A stretch of 64,000 bases of DNA. Origin: Prorocentrum cordatum (Eukaryota; Sar; Dinophyceae; Prorocentrales; Prorocentraceae). A program made the position numbers and the translations under genes. Location: assembly GCA_963575745.1 (NCBI GenBank), contig CAUYUJ010017960.1, forward strand, positions 312,501 through 376,500, in the 5' to 3' direction. Position 1 is the first letter of the stretch, and each line of letters begins with the position of its first letter. Shown one piece after another: positions 42,595-53,394 of the stretch. Below the pieces are notes generated by a model, which searched no databases, was not told the DNA's origin, and was given only the letters and a program-made list of their open reading frames with translations.

Positions 42595-43110
42595 CGAGCC
42601 CGAAGACGGCCCAGGAGTGTCCCAAGAAGATCCCAAGACGGGCGAAGATGGCCCCAAGAAGACGCCCCGAGGGATACAAGAGGATCCCCAAGAGAGCCTC
42701 AAGAGGCAAAAACCTGTGATGCTCCGTACATGTTTGAACGCATTCATGATTCCGACAAACGCCCCCAGAGGCCCCCCCAGATCGCCCCAAGACGGCCCAA
42801 GAGGCCCTCAAGAGAGGTTCAAGACGGCTCAAGAAGGCGCCAAGACGGCCCAAGATGCCCCCCACGAAGGCCGAATACGAACCCAAGAGGGCCCCAAGAG
42901 GTGGAAACTCGAAGCGGCGGTCGGAGCATCACCCCCCATGGTGATCCCCAAGGCGCCCAACATGACCCATGGGTTGCCCGAGGGGCCCCCGGCTGCCCGC
43001 AAGAGGCCCCTGAGAAGCTCCCAGGACGCCAGCCAAGAGGCCTCAAGGAGGCTTCCAAGAGGCCCCCACAAGCCCAACCCCAATAGGCCACAAGAAGCAT
43101 CCAGGATGCA
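42595..43110 (+). repeat. CCCCAAGAGG-type degenerate repeat, block 4
   Basis: CCCAAGACGGCCCAAGAGG, CTCAAGAGAGG and similar words. No gene. Confidence 0.6.
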
Positions 43111-43147
43111 GACTGAGACGAAGGCCACTGGACTTGCCTCATTAATG

Positions 43148-43753
43148 GAGATTGTTTTTTTATTCTGGCCGATAACGCTCGTTACCCGGGGGGGGGGGGG
43201 GTCGTGCCCCTCGGGTAACGGTAACGCTTGGGCTGGGCGGGGTATGGCGAGGCAGGGGCGCTCTGCGATCGCCATAGTATGCGCGCGAGCAGCACTCTCT
43301 GCCTGAGAGCACCACAGTGGCTTGCGATTCGAGTACAAGCGCAAAGCCCGCAGCGTGGTCCCGGCACCATGCCCGCGCCCGCGCGCGCGACGACGATGAT
43401 CGACGAGCGACGAGCGACGAGGTCGACGACGACGACGACGACGTTGTTTTTGTGCCTTTGTCGGACTCCGGAGGCCGTTTTTCGGGCGCCGTCGACGACG
43501 ACGACGACGATTCGAGTACAAGCGCAAAGCCCGCAAGCACCAGCATCGCGCATGCGAGCGCCGCAATGGCCTGCGAGCGCCCACAGTGCGCCTGCGACCA
43601 CCACACCACAGTGCGCATGCCTTCGGGCACCAGCATGTTGGAGGGGAAGACCGAGACCCCCCCCGCGCACGAGCGGTACCGTTACGGGGGGGGGGGGGGG
43701 GGGAGAGGCCCGGGTAACGAGCGTTACCCCCCAGAGGATAAAAAAACAATCTC
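43148..43753. mobile_element. 606-bp TIR element (possible 3-bp TSD ATG)
   Basis: Left GAGATTGTTTTTTTATTC ... TAACGCTCGTTACCCGGG; reverse complement of the right GAGATTGTTTTTTTATCC ... TAACGCTCGTTACCCGGG. ATG flanks both ends (43145-43147 and 43754-43756). The interior has G12-14 runs, CGACGACG tracts and two direct copies of GATTCGAGTACAAGCGCAAA (about 43326 and 43510). No transposase ORF. Confidence 0.75.
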
Positions 43754-43879
43754 ATGTCCAATTGCCCTCTCTTCATCCCCCTGCCACTCTTACCCTTCCT
43801 CTTCCTCCTGTTCCTCCCCCTCCGCGTCTCCATCGTCCTGCTCACCATAAGCCCTTTATTCCGTATACTCCGTGTCGCC

Positions 43880-44430
43880 GAACTACTAGACGTGTCGGCA
43901 GGGCGGGCTGGACGTTTCGCGACTTCCTTACCGCTATTGCAATTAAAGCGTGGCACCCCGAGCAGCTACACAAATGGGAGCAGAGGATGTTCAAAACGGT
44001 ATCTCTCACCTCAGCGCATCGCACACATTCATCCTAAACTTTGCCACCGGCTTCACGGATCGAGGGCAAATGGCGTTCAACATACCACTTCTTCTGACCG
44101 CCGCACTCGGTCGCCTTACAATACCTCAGCAGTTAAGCGGATTGAAATCGGGTGGCGGGTGGTGCTCAAATATGCGTATCCTTTGTGCGACGCGCACAGA
44201 AACCAAACTATTCCACCAGACACAGTGGTTAAGGATGGTTGCTTTGAAGGTGCGGCTCCGCGTTAGCGTCGTGCACATGTGCCTTCAAAGTTTCCAGCAG
44301 AAATCCCGATATAAGGCGGGTGCCCAAAATGAGGCTCTCGCTTGGAACTTCCCCACGTGCTACATCAAGGAACATGAATTTCACAACGAGGGTCCTGCTC
44401 ACACGTTGGCTTTTGCTTGTGAGTTCCAAG
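43880..44430 (+). repeat. Family M composite repeat, copy 5 (highly diverged)
   Basis: GTGTCGGCAGGGCGGGCTGG and ACGTTTCGCGACTTCCTT correspond to the M arm. Units from about 43990 (TTCAAAACGGTATCTCTCAC, CATCGCACACATTCATCC) follow at roughly 75-85 bp with many changes. The second arm is not seen. Confidence 0.5.
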
Positions 44431-44939
44431 CTATGGCTAGAAGCGCAACTCTCACACATACAGCTCAGATGGAGGGCGCCTCCTCGTCTCCAACCCTTGC
44501 TATCGCTGTATACTCTCTTGAGCAGTATGGCCCAAACTGTTGGCGAAGGGGAGATCTGGCGACGCCAATCCACGACTTGTACGGCCTTCGAATGGACGAG
44601 CATGTTGAGGCCAAACTCGGGGATGCGGTCAGGATTTTTGGCTCAACCTGTCGCGCCGCCGGTTCTGGCTCACCACGCCTCGGCGCGACACCTAAGCACA
44701 TCCCCCTTTCCAGTCGTCAACGTCCCGAGCTGTTCCCCGCCCCCCCCCCGCCCCGCGGAACGGAGCGACACGCTATCCGCTCGCAGGGCAAAGCGGGTCG
44801 CCAGGACCGTCGCCGCGACGCGCTAAACGGAAGTTCCCAAACATATGCGATTGGGGGGCCACCCATCCTCCATAAGGGCGCGCCCGAGTAGCTTCCCGGG
44901 ATCCCCGAGTTTCCGTTCTGTTCTGAGCGGCAAGCTGTT
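44431..44939. other. Unassigned stretch
   Basis: Both strands hold open frames of 78-170 codons without domains. No gene is supported. Confidence 0.4.
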
Positions 44940-45056
44940 TGAGGGAAGACTTGGAGATTGGCGGCGAAAAGTCGCCTGCGACCCGTGGAGGGACCCGAAA
45001 GCCCGAAAACCGCGAAAACCTCAGGACACGTTTCCCTCAGGACCCGTTTCCCCCAT
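44940..45056. repeat. Family F repeat, copy 3 (partial)
   Basis: GACCCGTGGAGGGACCCGAA, AACCTCAGGACACGTTTCCC, TCAGGACCCGTTTCCC. The left inverted arm is poor. Confidence 0.5.
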
Positions 45057-45194
45057 GGCGAATGCACCTAGGTACCTATCAGGATGGAGGGCGACTCTTT
45101 TCGAGCGCGCCGCGCTCCTCGACCGGCTCTGCCATGCCGCCGCTGAGCCGCCCTGCGGAAGCCCCCGCCCCATTCCCAGGTGCTCATGCACCAC

Positions 45195-45640
45195 GCCCAA
45201 CTCCTCCTCCTCCTCCTCCTCCTCCTCCTCCTCCTCCTCCGCCTCCTCCTCCTCCTCCTCCTCCTGCTCCTCCAATCCCTCCTCACTGTTCCTCCCAATA
45301 TTCCTCCTCCTCCAACTTCTCCTCCTTCTCCTCCTCCTCCTCCCGCTCCTTATCCTTATCCACATCCTCATTCCCATCCTCATCCTCGTCGTCGTCGTCC
45401 TCCTCCTCCTCCTCCCCCTGATCCTCCTCCTCCTCCTCCTCCTACTCCTCCACCTTCTCCTCCTCCTCCTCCTCCTCCTCCTCCTCCTCCTCCTCATATT
45501 CCTCCTCCCTTCTGGTTCTCCCTGTTCCTCCTCCTCATCCTCCTCCTCATCCTCCTCCTCATCCTCCTCCCTCGTCCTCCTCATCCGTGCTCCCTGCGAA
45601 CTTATCATCCTCCTCCTCCTCCTCCTCTTGATCCTCTCTC
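45195..45640. repeat. (CCT)n tract
   Basis: CCT-rich polypyrimidine DNA with CAT and CGT interruptions. Pro/Leu/Ser-rich plus frames and Arg/Glu-rich minus frames are by-products. Confidence 0.9.
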
Positions 45641-45847
45641 CTCCTCCATCCTCCCCGTCCCGCCTCCTCCCTTGTCCCATCCTCATCCTCACCTTCATCC
45701 CTGCTCCCTGCTCCGAGACCTGGGTCAGCTCGAGGGGATCAGAGAGGATTGGCTGGAGCCCCCTTAGGGATGAACCCCTCGACCTACGTCCAGACCCCAC
45801 GACCCTCCGTCCAAAATCCCGCCGCGGACCTCTCCCAGAACCCATCC

Positions 45848-46022
45848 TCGGGCGTGGCTTAATGGGGGGGTCACAAATGGGGGGGTCAGAAACGGTCCCC
45901 TTTCGTGCCCCTTTCGGGCCCCTCCAGAGCCCCAGGGGGCTCGTTTAGGTACCGTTTGGGTACCTTTTCGGACCACCCTCGCCACCCCCCCATTTATGAC
46001 CCCCCCATTACGCGTTGCCCAA
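45848..46022. mobile_element. Family B TIR element, copy 1 (175 bp, 5-bp TSD)
   Basis: CATCC lies directly outside both ends (45843-45847 and 46023-46027). TIRs: TCGGGCGTGGCTTAATGGGG on the left; reverse complement of the right TTGGGCAACGCGTAATGGGG; both continue GGGTCAYAAATGGGGGGG. It is identical in length to 52233-52407, with about six differences. Confidence 0.92.
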
Positions 46023-46099
46023 CATCCAGGCAAATGAGCCACTCTGGATCGGTTCCAGACGGCCCCAGGGCCCGAGACGGCCCGCACGATGCCGAAAAA

Positions 46100-46505
46100 C
46101 CAAGGAAACACCTCCACTTTGTCGCCCCTCCTCGGAGGCCGGCCGAGCCACGCCGGGAGGGCGTATAAACACCACTCCTGGACCCGGGGTCGGCCCGGCC
46201 AGGCTCGGTGAGGTGGTACGTCGACGTCCCCCAAGAGAAGTCGGGGGCAAGAACCCCTGATCCTCGAGTCTGGGCAGCGAGCCCCGGGGGGGAAATGAGA
46301 GGGGGCGGGCCTTCTCAGAGGGCTCGGCAGTTCCCTGGCCTTCTGACAGTTTTCTAAGCACTCCCCGAAGACACAGAAAACTTCTCAGAAGGCGCAAGGG
46401 CTTCTGAGAAGTAGTCCCGCCGCCTGCTGAGAAGGCTTTCTCCTCCTCACTTCCCGCCGCCGAGGATCTCCTCTGACCCCCCCCCCCCCTCCTCGGGAAG
46501 CCAGT
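46100..46505. other. Non-coding stretch with CTTCTGAGAAG palindromes
   Basis: GCCTTCTCAGAGGGC and CTTCTCAGAAGGCG ... CTTCTGAGAAGTAG at about 46308-46435 resemble family D stems but lack its centre. No gene. Confidence 0.5.
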
Positions 46506-46559
46506 GGAATGGCGGGGCGGCGGAGCCTCCGCGGACCTCGGTCAACGAGTGAAGAGGGG

Positions 46560-46572
46560 GGAGAGGGCGAGA

Positions 46573-46611
<39 letters not shown>

Positions 46612-47095
46612 CGACGAGGGAGGAGGCTCCTCGCTCCTCTTCAACTCTTCCAGCCCACCTCCTCCACCTCCTCCTCCTCCTCCTCCTCCATCCTCCCGAC
46701 TGCTCCTTGCCGAGAGACAAAGGAGAAAAGAAGCAGGAGGAGCACGAGGAGCAGAAGGGCCCGGAGGCTGTGAGGGGAGGTGCAACGGCAGAACGAGCAG
46801 GCAGAGGAGGAACGGCAGGTGGGCATCGGGCAAGCGAGTTCTTGGCTCAACCGACCAGCCTGCAGCACAGGAGATAGAAGAGCGGAAGGTGAAAGAGGAG
46901 GAGGAGGAAGAAGAGGAGGAGGAGAAGGAGGAGAAGGAAGAGAAATAACACAATAAGGAGAGACAGAGAGAGGAGGAACAGGTCCGCGATTTGCGCCGTG
47001 GTGCCAAAGAGGAGGAGGAGGAGGAGGAGGAGGAAGAGGAGGAAGAGGAGGAAGAGGAGGAAGAGGAGGAGGAGCAGGAAGAGGAGGAGGAGACT
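46560..47095. repeat. CAG, CCT and GGA tracts
   Basis: (AGC)n at 46576-46610, CCT at 46655-46690, GGA/GAA at 46890-46950 and 47010-47090. No gene. Confidence 0.85.
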
Positions 47096-47755
47096 CCGCG
47101 CATCGGAAAACTGGAGCGCCCAGTCACCACATGACTTCTATACAGGTATATACACAAACATCCATATACAACAGCGTATGAATATATAGTCGGGAGCACG
47201 ATCAACAAGAACAATACAACCACAACGAGACGACGACGAAGCAGACCACGACGAATCACACGAATGCCAACCCCGACATAGCAAGGAGGAGGATGAGAAG
47301 GTGCAGGATAGGATCGACTTAGCCGAAAAGCGGGGCCAGAAAGAGAGGGTGTTAGCGCATCATGGCCTGGGGCATGTGCGCGGACGAGAGTGAACATAAG
47401 AGAAGGAGCCATTAAGTCTGGGAGAAATTATGCCCCGGCCTAGGACCCATAACATCCACGCAACCCTGAAGACTTTCGCATTATGCTTACTGGTATCCTC
47501 TCTACCCTGACCCCGCTCGGGAGATTAATATGTCTCTCCGTGTACTAGTGTTTATAGACATGGTTCCAAAAATGATGCTTGTCTCACGGTTGTTTGCCAT
47601 CGGATTGCCTTCGATGGTTTAGAACCGTGCTCCCGCTGCAGCTTGGGCTTCATTTTTGGATCGGCGCTTTGCTCCCGCCGTTCAGAATGGCGCTGTCGCT
47701 CCAGCGCGGGCTATTCTTCTGGATCTGAGTCTCTTCTCATCGCTGTAGCTCCCAT
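47096..47755. other. No gene seen
   Basis: Moderate GC, unique-looking DNA without a long frame on either strand. Confidence 0.55.
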
Positions 47756-48764
47756 CGTTTGCCCTCCTCCGCATGCTCCCTGGTCCTCCTGCTCCTCCCA
47801 CGACTTCCACTCCAGTTCCTGATGCTGATGTTCGTCCTCGTACTCAGTAGCCCTCGTTCCACATCCTCCTTTTCATACTCCCCATTATCCTGCTCATCCT
47901 CCTGCTCGCTCACCCGCCATCTCCTCCTCCTCTTCCACCTCCTCCTCCTCCACTTCCTCCTCCTCCTCCTCCTCCTCCTCCTCCTCCTCCTTCTCCTCCT
48001 CCTCCTCCTCTGTACCCGGCTCCCCTTTTCCGATTGCGCGTAACACGGTGGCGTCTTGTTAGAGAGTCTTCGCTTCACTATGCCACGCGTCCGCGGATAA
48101 CATTAAAACCATCGCAGTGGGAAGGAGTGGGAAGGAGGAGCAGGATCTCAGATGTGGCGCGAGCGCACCTAGCTTGGCCTCATCTCCCTCTTCGACGCCC
48201 CCCAAGATGGGATGGACAACCCCAGAACGCGGGTTACGATCAACAATGGGTACGATGCCCAAGAGCGACTGTCCTCCCAAAGTATCGCAGCACGGCCACC
48301 GATTGGCAGGCGACAGCAGCCTCAAGTTTTGACATCGTCCGCGGTGACAACAACAGCAAACCTTGTTCAAAATGGACAAGATCTGCGTGAAGTCTTCCTG
48401 GACCCTCGGGAATTCCCCGAGAGCCAGCATCGGCTACTCGCAAGAGCGACCCGAAGCAAGGGTGATAGTTCGTGGCCAAGGGGGGATCGTTTTGGGGACA
48501 CCACCAGGCGCGCAAGCCGCTGCTTTCGCATCGCACTCAACGGCCGGCGGAGACCAGCGGGGGGGGAGGAGGAGAGAATGAGATCGGGTAGTGTGGTGAG
48601 GTGGGTTATTGGAGTGGGATGGGACGTTCAGGGTGTCAAGTTTGGTGATCAGCGGCACATATACCTTCTGAGACCGCTCTTGCCCAATATCACTGGGCCC
48701 GCACAACAGGCCACTCCGGCGACAGGCCGCTCGCACGTGTAGTCGACAACCTGTCGTCTTGCGT
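47756..48764. other. CCT tract, then unassigned DNA
   Basis: (CCT)n at about 47925-48010. From 48034 to 48760 several overlapping frames of 70-176 codons occur on both strands with no domain. Confidence 0.45.
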
Positions 48765-48870
48765 CGTGCTCTGACGGCCCCTGGGCCCGTGGAGGGCCAC
48801 GGGAGGCCGGACACGGAGGAAGGACCTCCGGACCCGTGCCCCTTGAGGACCCCTTGCCTTGCCTTCCTGG
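48765..48870. repeat. Family F repeat, copy 4 (partial)
   Basis: CTGACGGCCCCTGGGCCCGT GGAGGGCCAC core, then GGACCTCCGGACCCGTGCCC. Partial match to copies 1 and 2. Confidence 0.5.
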
Positions 48871-48887
48871 CGAAAGGGCACCTAGCC

Positions 48888-49078
48888 TCACGTCGGGCCT
48901 GTCCCCCTACAGGGGGACTTTCGACGAAAAATGAAAAATACTCCAACAACAATCACAAAAAAATCAAAAATAATATGGGGACTATTCTTTGAGCATTTTT
49001 TGCCTTTTTGAAATATTTTTGGGATATGCATTGTTTTTCGTCGAAAATCCCCCTCTATGGGGGACACGCCCGACATAA
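48888..49078. mobile_element. Family A TIR element, copy 3 (191 bp, 8-bp TSD)
   Basis: ACCTAGCC lies directly outside both ends (48880-48887 and 49079-49086). Left end TCACGTCGGGCCTGTCCCCC; reverse complement of the right TTATGTCGGGCGTGTCCCCC. A/T-rich interior with TTTTTCGTCGAAAAT near the right, mirrored as TTTCGACGAAAAATG near the left. No ORF. Confidence 0.9.
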
Positions 49079-49086
49079 ACCTAGCC

Positions 49087-49641
49087 CGCCTCCCTCGGCG
49101 CAATTGCCCTTCACGGTGAGCCCCACGAATACCGACGACTGCGAACCGCCTCCCGCCGTGAGTCAACTCGCGGCGCGCTGCAGTCCCAGACGTGCTCGCG
49201 TCGCTTTAAAGACAACGGAAGGGTTTTGGCAACGTTCGACACCTGGGGGCCCTCGCCGGGCCCCGGGATCTTGGAAACACGATTCAGAAGGGAAAACCGG
49301 TCCCGAGGAATGGGTCGGGACATGTAGGGCCATGAACTGGGCCTCCACCGGCCTTCCGGGGCGATCCGGGCACCCCTGGAACGCGCTCGGCGAGGCGCGG
49401 CCGCTGGAAAGCACCACGAGGCCGGAAACACCCCGACGCTGGAAAGCACCCCGGGGTTGGAAAACCATCAGGGCAGGGACGAAGGTGCCTGGGAACCTCC
49501 AACGTCGCAGATGTCAGGGCTGCTGGTGCCCCTGACTGGCGGTGCCGAACAGCGCCATACCTGCGACGTCTTGATTCTCTGGTACGGCACCCCAAAAGTC
49601 CCGACCCACTCCCCAAGACCGGCTTTCCATCATGAGTCGCT
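49087..49641. other. Unassigned stretch
   Basis: Contains a GGGGGCCCTCGCCGGGCCCC palindrome at about 49237, like the family F core. No gene. Confidence 0.45.
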
Positions 49642-49646
49642 GTTTG

Positions 49647-49803
49647 TAACCAGCCTCGAACGTATCCCTATCCCTAAGATGGGCGAGCAAAAAGCGAGGA
49701 CAATCTTAGGGATATGCCCTCAGAAACTGAGGGAATCCTTAAGATCGGCATCGAGGTGAAGTGATGTCAAACATAGGGGTAGGGATATGTTTCAAACTGG
49801 CAA
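49647..49803 (+). mobile_element. Family C TIR element, copy 2 (157 bp, 5-bp TSD)
   Basis: GTTTG lies directly outside both ends (49642-49646 and 49804-49808). Left TAACCAGCCTCGAACGTATC; reverse complement of the right TTGCCAGTTTGAAACATATC; both then CCCTAYCCCTA. The middle has CCCTCAGAAACTGAGGG. Same length as the copy at 17695. Confidence 0.88.
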
Positions 49804-49924
49804 GTTTGACGAACATTGCCAAACAGCGACGCGAGCATGTCTGGCGATAGCACCGACCCGCCGCCCGCAGCAGCGCCCGCAAGCCCCGCACAGGGGTGCC
49901 AGGGGCTGGCGGGTTGACCAGCAG

Positions 49925-50022
49925 GAGTAGGAGGAGGAGGAGGAGGAGGAGGAGGAGGAGGAGGAGGAGGAGGGAGGAGGAGGAGGACCAGGAGGAGGAG
50001 GAGGAGGAGGAGGAGGAAGCCC
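49925..50022. repeat. (GGA)n tract
   Basis: GGA repeats with one CCA interruption. Confidence 0.95.
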
Positions 50023-50189
50023 CAGCGGCGCCAAGAGCGGTCACCACCGGGAGAGCAGGGCGCCATCTCGTCGAGGCAGCGGGGCCCCCCCTGGTGCCCC
50101 CCTCCGGGGCCCCGCAGAGCCCGCCGAGGATGCCCAGAGGCGTTTGGAAACGTCCAGCACTTCATGGGTCCTCGATCTACGACGCAACC

Positions 50190-50343
50190 AAGACGAGGAC
50201 AACATCGGATGGCGATAACATCGAGAAGCCCTGAGATTCGGTGGAGCTGCCGAGTGTCTGGGGCGCAGCGGCCTTTTAAGAGCGCCCCCGAATGTTCTGG
50301 AGCGTCCCGCAATGCTCTGGAATGGCTTATCAATCCTCGTCCC
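50190..50343 (+). repeat. Family H repeat, copy 6
   Basis: AAGACGAGGACAACATCGG left; reverse complement of the right GGACGAGGATTGATAAGCC; core GTCTGGGGCGCAGCGGCC is diverged. Confidence 0.55.
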
Positions 50344-50929
50344 AGCCTCGTCCGGCGATCCTCAATTTCCAACAGGTGGCGACCCGACCAGTGACGGAAC
50401 CATTTTCCCGTCCCGGGTCGTTGTTCGAAGTCCAGTGAGCCCGAAGGGCGCCGAGAACTTGGGGGCCCTTCCCCTGCTGGGCCGAGGATAGCAAAGAGCT
50501 CTCGAGCTGCGACTGCGCAGTTATCTGCACTGCTTGGCTCTAGCATTGATCGAAGGGGGCTTCTGCACTCGAGTCACGGCGGCGACACAGCCCCGCAGGA
50601 TCCCCAAAGACGCTCAGAGAAGACCAGGAACTCGTCGGGCCTCGATCCTCCACCCTCGACCCCCATGATTCGTTGAGAACACCGTTCAAGACGCTCCCAG
50701 CCCCCTTTTCGTCAGGCATGGGCCCACATGGCTGCCGCGCGGCGCGCCCGCATTATACGCGCGCGCGAAGAAGCGAAGTGCGAATGCAACTGATGGCACA
50801 GTTGGGGAACTATTTATAAGTACGTTCGCACAGACGACGGCCCTCAGGATGACCTCGCCTGAACTAAGCCCCAAGCAGAGTGGCTTGGGGCTGAAAGGGA
50901 AAAAGGGTTAGAAGCCCCGTCGGCGTTAA
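50344..50929. other. No gene seen
   Basis: Unique-looking DNA with a small palindrome GCCCCAAGCAGAGTGGCTTGGGGC at about 50870. That hairpin is not followed by a T-run, so it is not called a terminator. Confidence 0.45.
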
Positions 50930-51295
50930 CGCAGATATGACGAGCACCGCCGTACCTCGTACACACAATTGCGATCGAACGCAATCAACTGCCAACAACA
51001 CCGCACCTGTAACCCAAGACCGTGGTCAGAGGTCCCCGGCAGCACAAAAAAACATGTGATGAACACCACCGTACCTGTGAAACAACATAGCGGTAGGAGG
51101 CCCCCAACGGCACAAAAAGGACCCGCCGGCGCAAGAATACCTGCGACGAGCACCAACTGCGGTGAGAAGTCCCCGTCGGCACAGAAAACACTCGTGATGA
51201 ACACCACCGCACCTGTGAACCAACATTACGGTAGGAAGAACACCCGTTACGAGCACCACCGTACCTGTGAAACAACGAGGAGCAGTCCATAAAAC
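50930..51295. repeat. GAGCACCACCGTACCTGTGAA degenerate tandem repeat
   Basis: ATGAACACCACCGTACCTGT or variants at about 50942, 51058, 51143, 51195 and 51250, linked by CGGTAGGAGGCCCCC and CGGCACAAAAA words. Spacing is irregular (about 52-110 bp). Confidence 0.6.
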
Positions 51296-51699
51296 AACAT
51301 ACAAATTGGCATTCTGAGATTTGTTCGTTGTTTGCGCGAGGAGCGCGCCAGGGGCGGCGCCGGAGGCGCCACAAGGGGGCCCTAGCGACGATCCGACAAA
51401 TCTGCGCGGAACTCCGAAACTGTGTTCTTGCACTGTTTCTCGTCTTCGATCCTCCGTCCTCGAGGCGCATTCTGTGGCGCGCCGACGCCGACTGACCTCC
51501 TCCAGCACCTCTAGACGACCCGGTGGCGCCCCTCGATCCTCGAGCCCCGATGGCGGGCGGCGCGCCGAGCCGCCGACGCCTCGTCGGCGCTGGCGGCGGG
51601 CGCGCCGCCGGCGGCGGGAGCAGCGCCCGGAGCGGCGCGGGCGGGGCGGCTGCAGCACGCCTGCGGCGCGGCGCGCGCCGGGCTGCCCGCCGAGGGCAA
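51296..51699. other. Unassigned GC-rich stretch
   Basis: The minus strand at about 51410-51560 reads GLEDRGAPPGRLEVLEEVSR and the plus strand also stays open. No domain, no gene call. Confidence 0.35.
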
Positions 51700-51840
51700 A
51701 GGGGGGAGGAGGAGGAGGAGGAGGAGGAGGAGGAGGAGGAGGAGGAGGAGGAGGAGGAGGAGGAGGAGGAGGAGGAGGAGGAGAGGGGGGGAGGAGGAGA
51801 GGGAGGGGGAGGGGGAGGGAGGGGGAGGGGGAGGGAGGAA
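51700..51840. repeat. (GGA)n tract
   Basis: GGA repeats, then GGGA repeats, directly outside a family M copy. Confidence 0.95.
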
Positions 51841-53290
51841 GACCAGTCGAAACCCAAGAGTCATCAACGATGTTGGAATTAACCCTCCCTCCAAGCTCCC
51901 TCTTCATAGGCCCCTACAACGGTTCATTTGCATTGAGGGAACTGTCTCGTTCGAAGACAACAGTTTGAAGATCCTGATGCGTGCCAAAACATTGTTCTCG
52001 GGATTTCAACGCCACGTATCACCCTGACTGCTGCGTGTTGACGCTCCAGAATTGTGCCAGAGCGCAGTTTTTGGCACTTCGACACAGCGAATTTACATAC
52101 CTGTTGCGCCCGCATAATCGCGAATCCTTCCAAAACCATATTTCTGGTGCGTTGATCATGGGAATCCGCGAAACTCTTGCAAATGTTTAAAACAAGTGTG
52201 CGCGGCGATAACGCGAGAACCGCATTGTGAAATTGGGCGTGGCTTAATGGAGGGGTCACAAATGGGGGGGTCAGAAAAGGTCCCCTTTCGTGCCCCTTTC
52301 GGGCCCCTCCAGAGCCCCAGGGGGCTCGTTTAGGTACCGTTTGGGTACCTTTTCGAACCACCCTCGCCACCCCCCCATTTATGACCCCCCCATTACGCAG
52401 CGCCCAATGAAAACGGCCCGCCCTCAATCCGGGAAAAGCTTGCATTTGTTAAACGAATGTGCGCGGCGCTGACGCGAGAACCACATTTTGAAAACGACCC
52501 GCCCTCAATCCGTGAAACACTTGCAAATGTTTAGAACAAATGGCGCGGCGCTGAAGCGAGAACCGCATGTTGAAAACCATCCGCCCTCAATCCGTGACAC
52601 TCCTGCAAATATGTAAAACGAATGCGCGTGGCGCTGAAGGGAGAACCACATTTTGAAGACCACCCGCCCTCAACCCGTGAAACACTTGCAACTGTTTATA
52701 AAACAAATGCGCGCGGCGCTGAGGCGAGAACCACATTTTGAAAACCATCCGCCGTCAATCCGTGAAACTCTTGCAAATTCTTGAGACGAATGTACGCGGC
52801 GCTGACGCGAGAACCACATTTTGAAAACGACCCGCCCTCAATCCGTGAAACGCTTGCAATTTGTTCAAAGAATGCGCGCGGCGCTGATGCGAGAACCACA
52901 TGTTGAACACCACCCGCCCTCAATCCGTGAAGCTCTTGCAAGTGTTAAAAAAGGGATGCACGCGGCGCTTAGGTGAGAGCCACATGTTGAAACCTACCCG
53001 CCCTCAATCCGTGAAACTCTTGCACATTGTTAAGACGAATGCGCGCGGCGCTTCGGCGAGAGCCTCATTTTGAAAATCACCCGCCCTCAATCCGTGAAAC
53101 TCTTGCGAATATTCATAACGATTGCGCGCGGCGCAACGGCGAGAGCCACATTTTGAAAGCGACCCGCCCTCCATCTGTGAAATTGTTGTCACTTTTTAAG
53201 CTTCAGAATCATAAAGGTGAGGAAGTCTCAGGCGAAACGCCGGCTCGCCCTAAAAACTGGCCTCGGGGTGCGACAGGGAAAAGGTATCCA
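51841..53290 (-). repeat. Family M composite repeat, copy 6 (largest)
   Basis: Arm AACCCAAGAGTCATCAACG, CCCTCCCTCCAAGCTCCC; two units with GGGATTTCAACGCCACG; then about twelve units of 82-85 bp (CGCCCTCAATCCGTGAAAC at 52501, 52583, 52666, 52834, 52916, 53000, 53083 and so on); then arm GAGGAAGTCTCAGGCGAAAC and CTGGCCTCGGGGTGCGACAG. Interrupted by the family B element at 52233-52407. Confidence 0.9.
52233..52407. mobile_element. Family B TIR element, copy 2 (175 bp, 5-bp TSD, inside family M)
   Basis: TGAAA lies outside both ends (52228-52232 and 52408-52412). Removing the element and one TGAAA restores a normal family M unit (GCATTGTGAAAACGGCCCG), which proves the insertion. About 97% identical to 45848-46022 by eye. 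Confidence 0.94.
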
Positions 53291-53394
53291 TAAGAAGGAA
53301 GAATTGAAGAGGACGAGGAGGTGAGGCAAGAGCAGGGGCAGGAACAGGACTGGGGGAAGGATACGAGGAGGCGGAGAAGGAGGAGGAGGAGGAC

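Noticed and set aside
50866-50889. Rho-independent-type terminator hairpin
   Set aside because: A hairpin exists, but there is no T-run, no gene ends there and the DNA appears to be eukaryotic nuclear.
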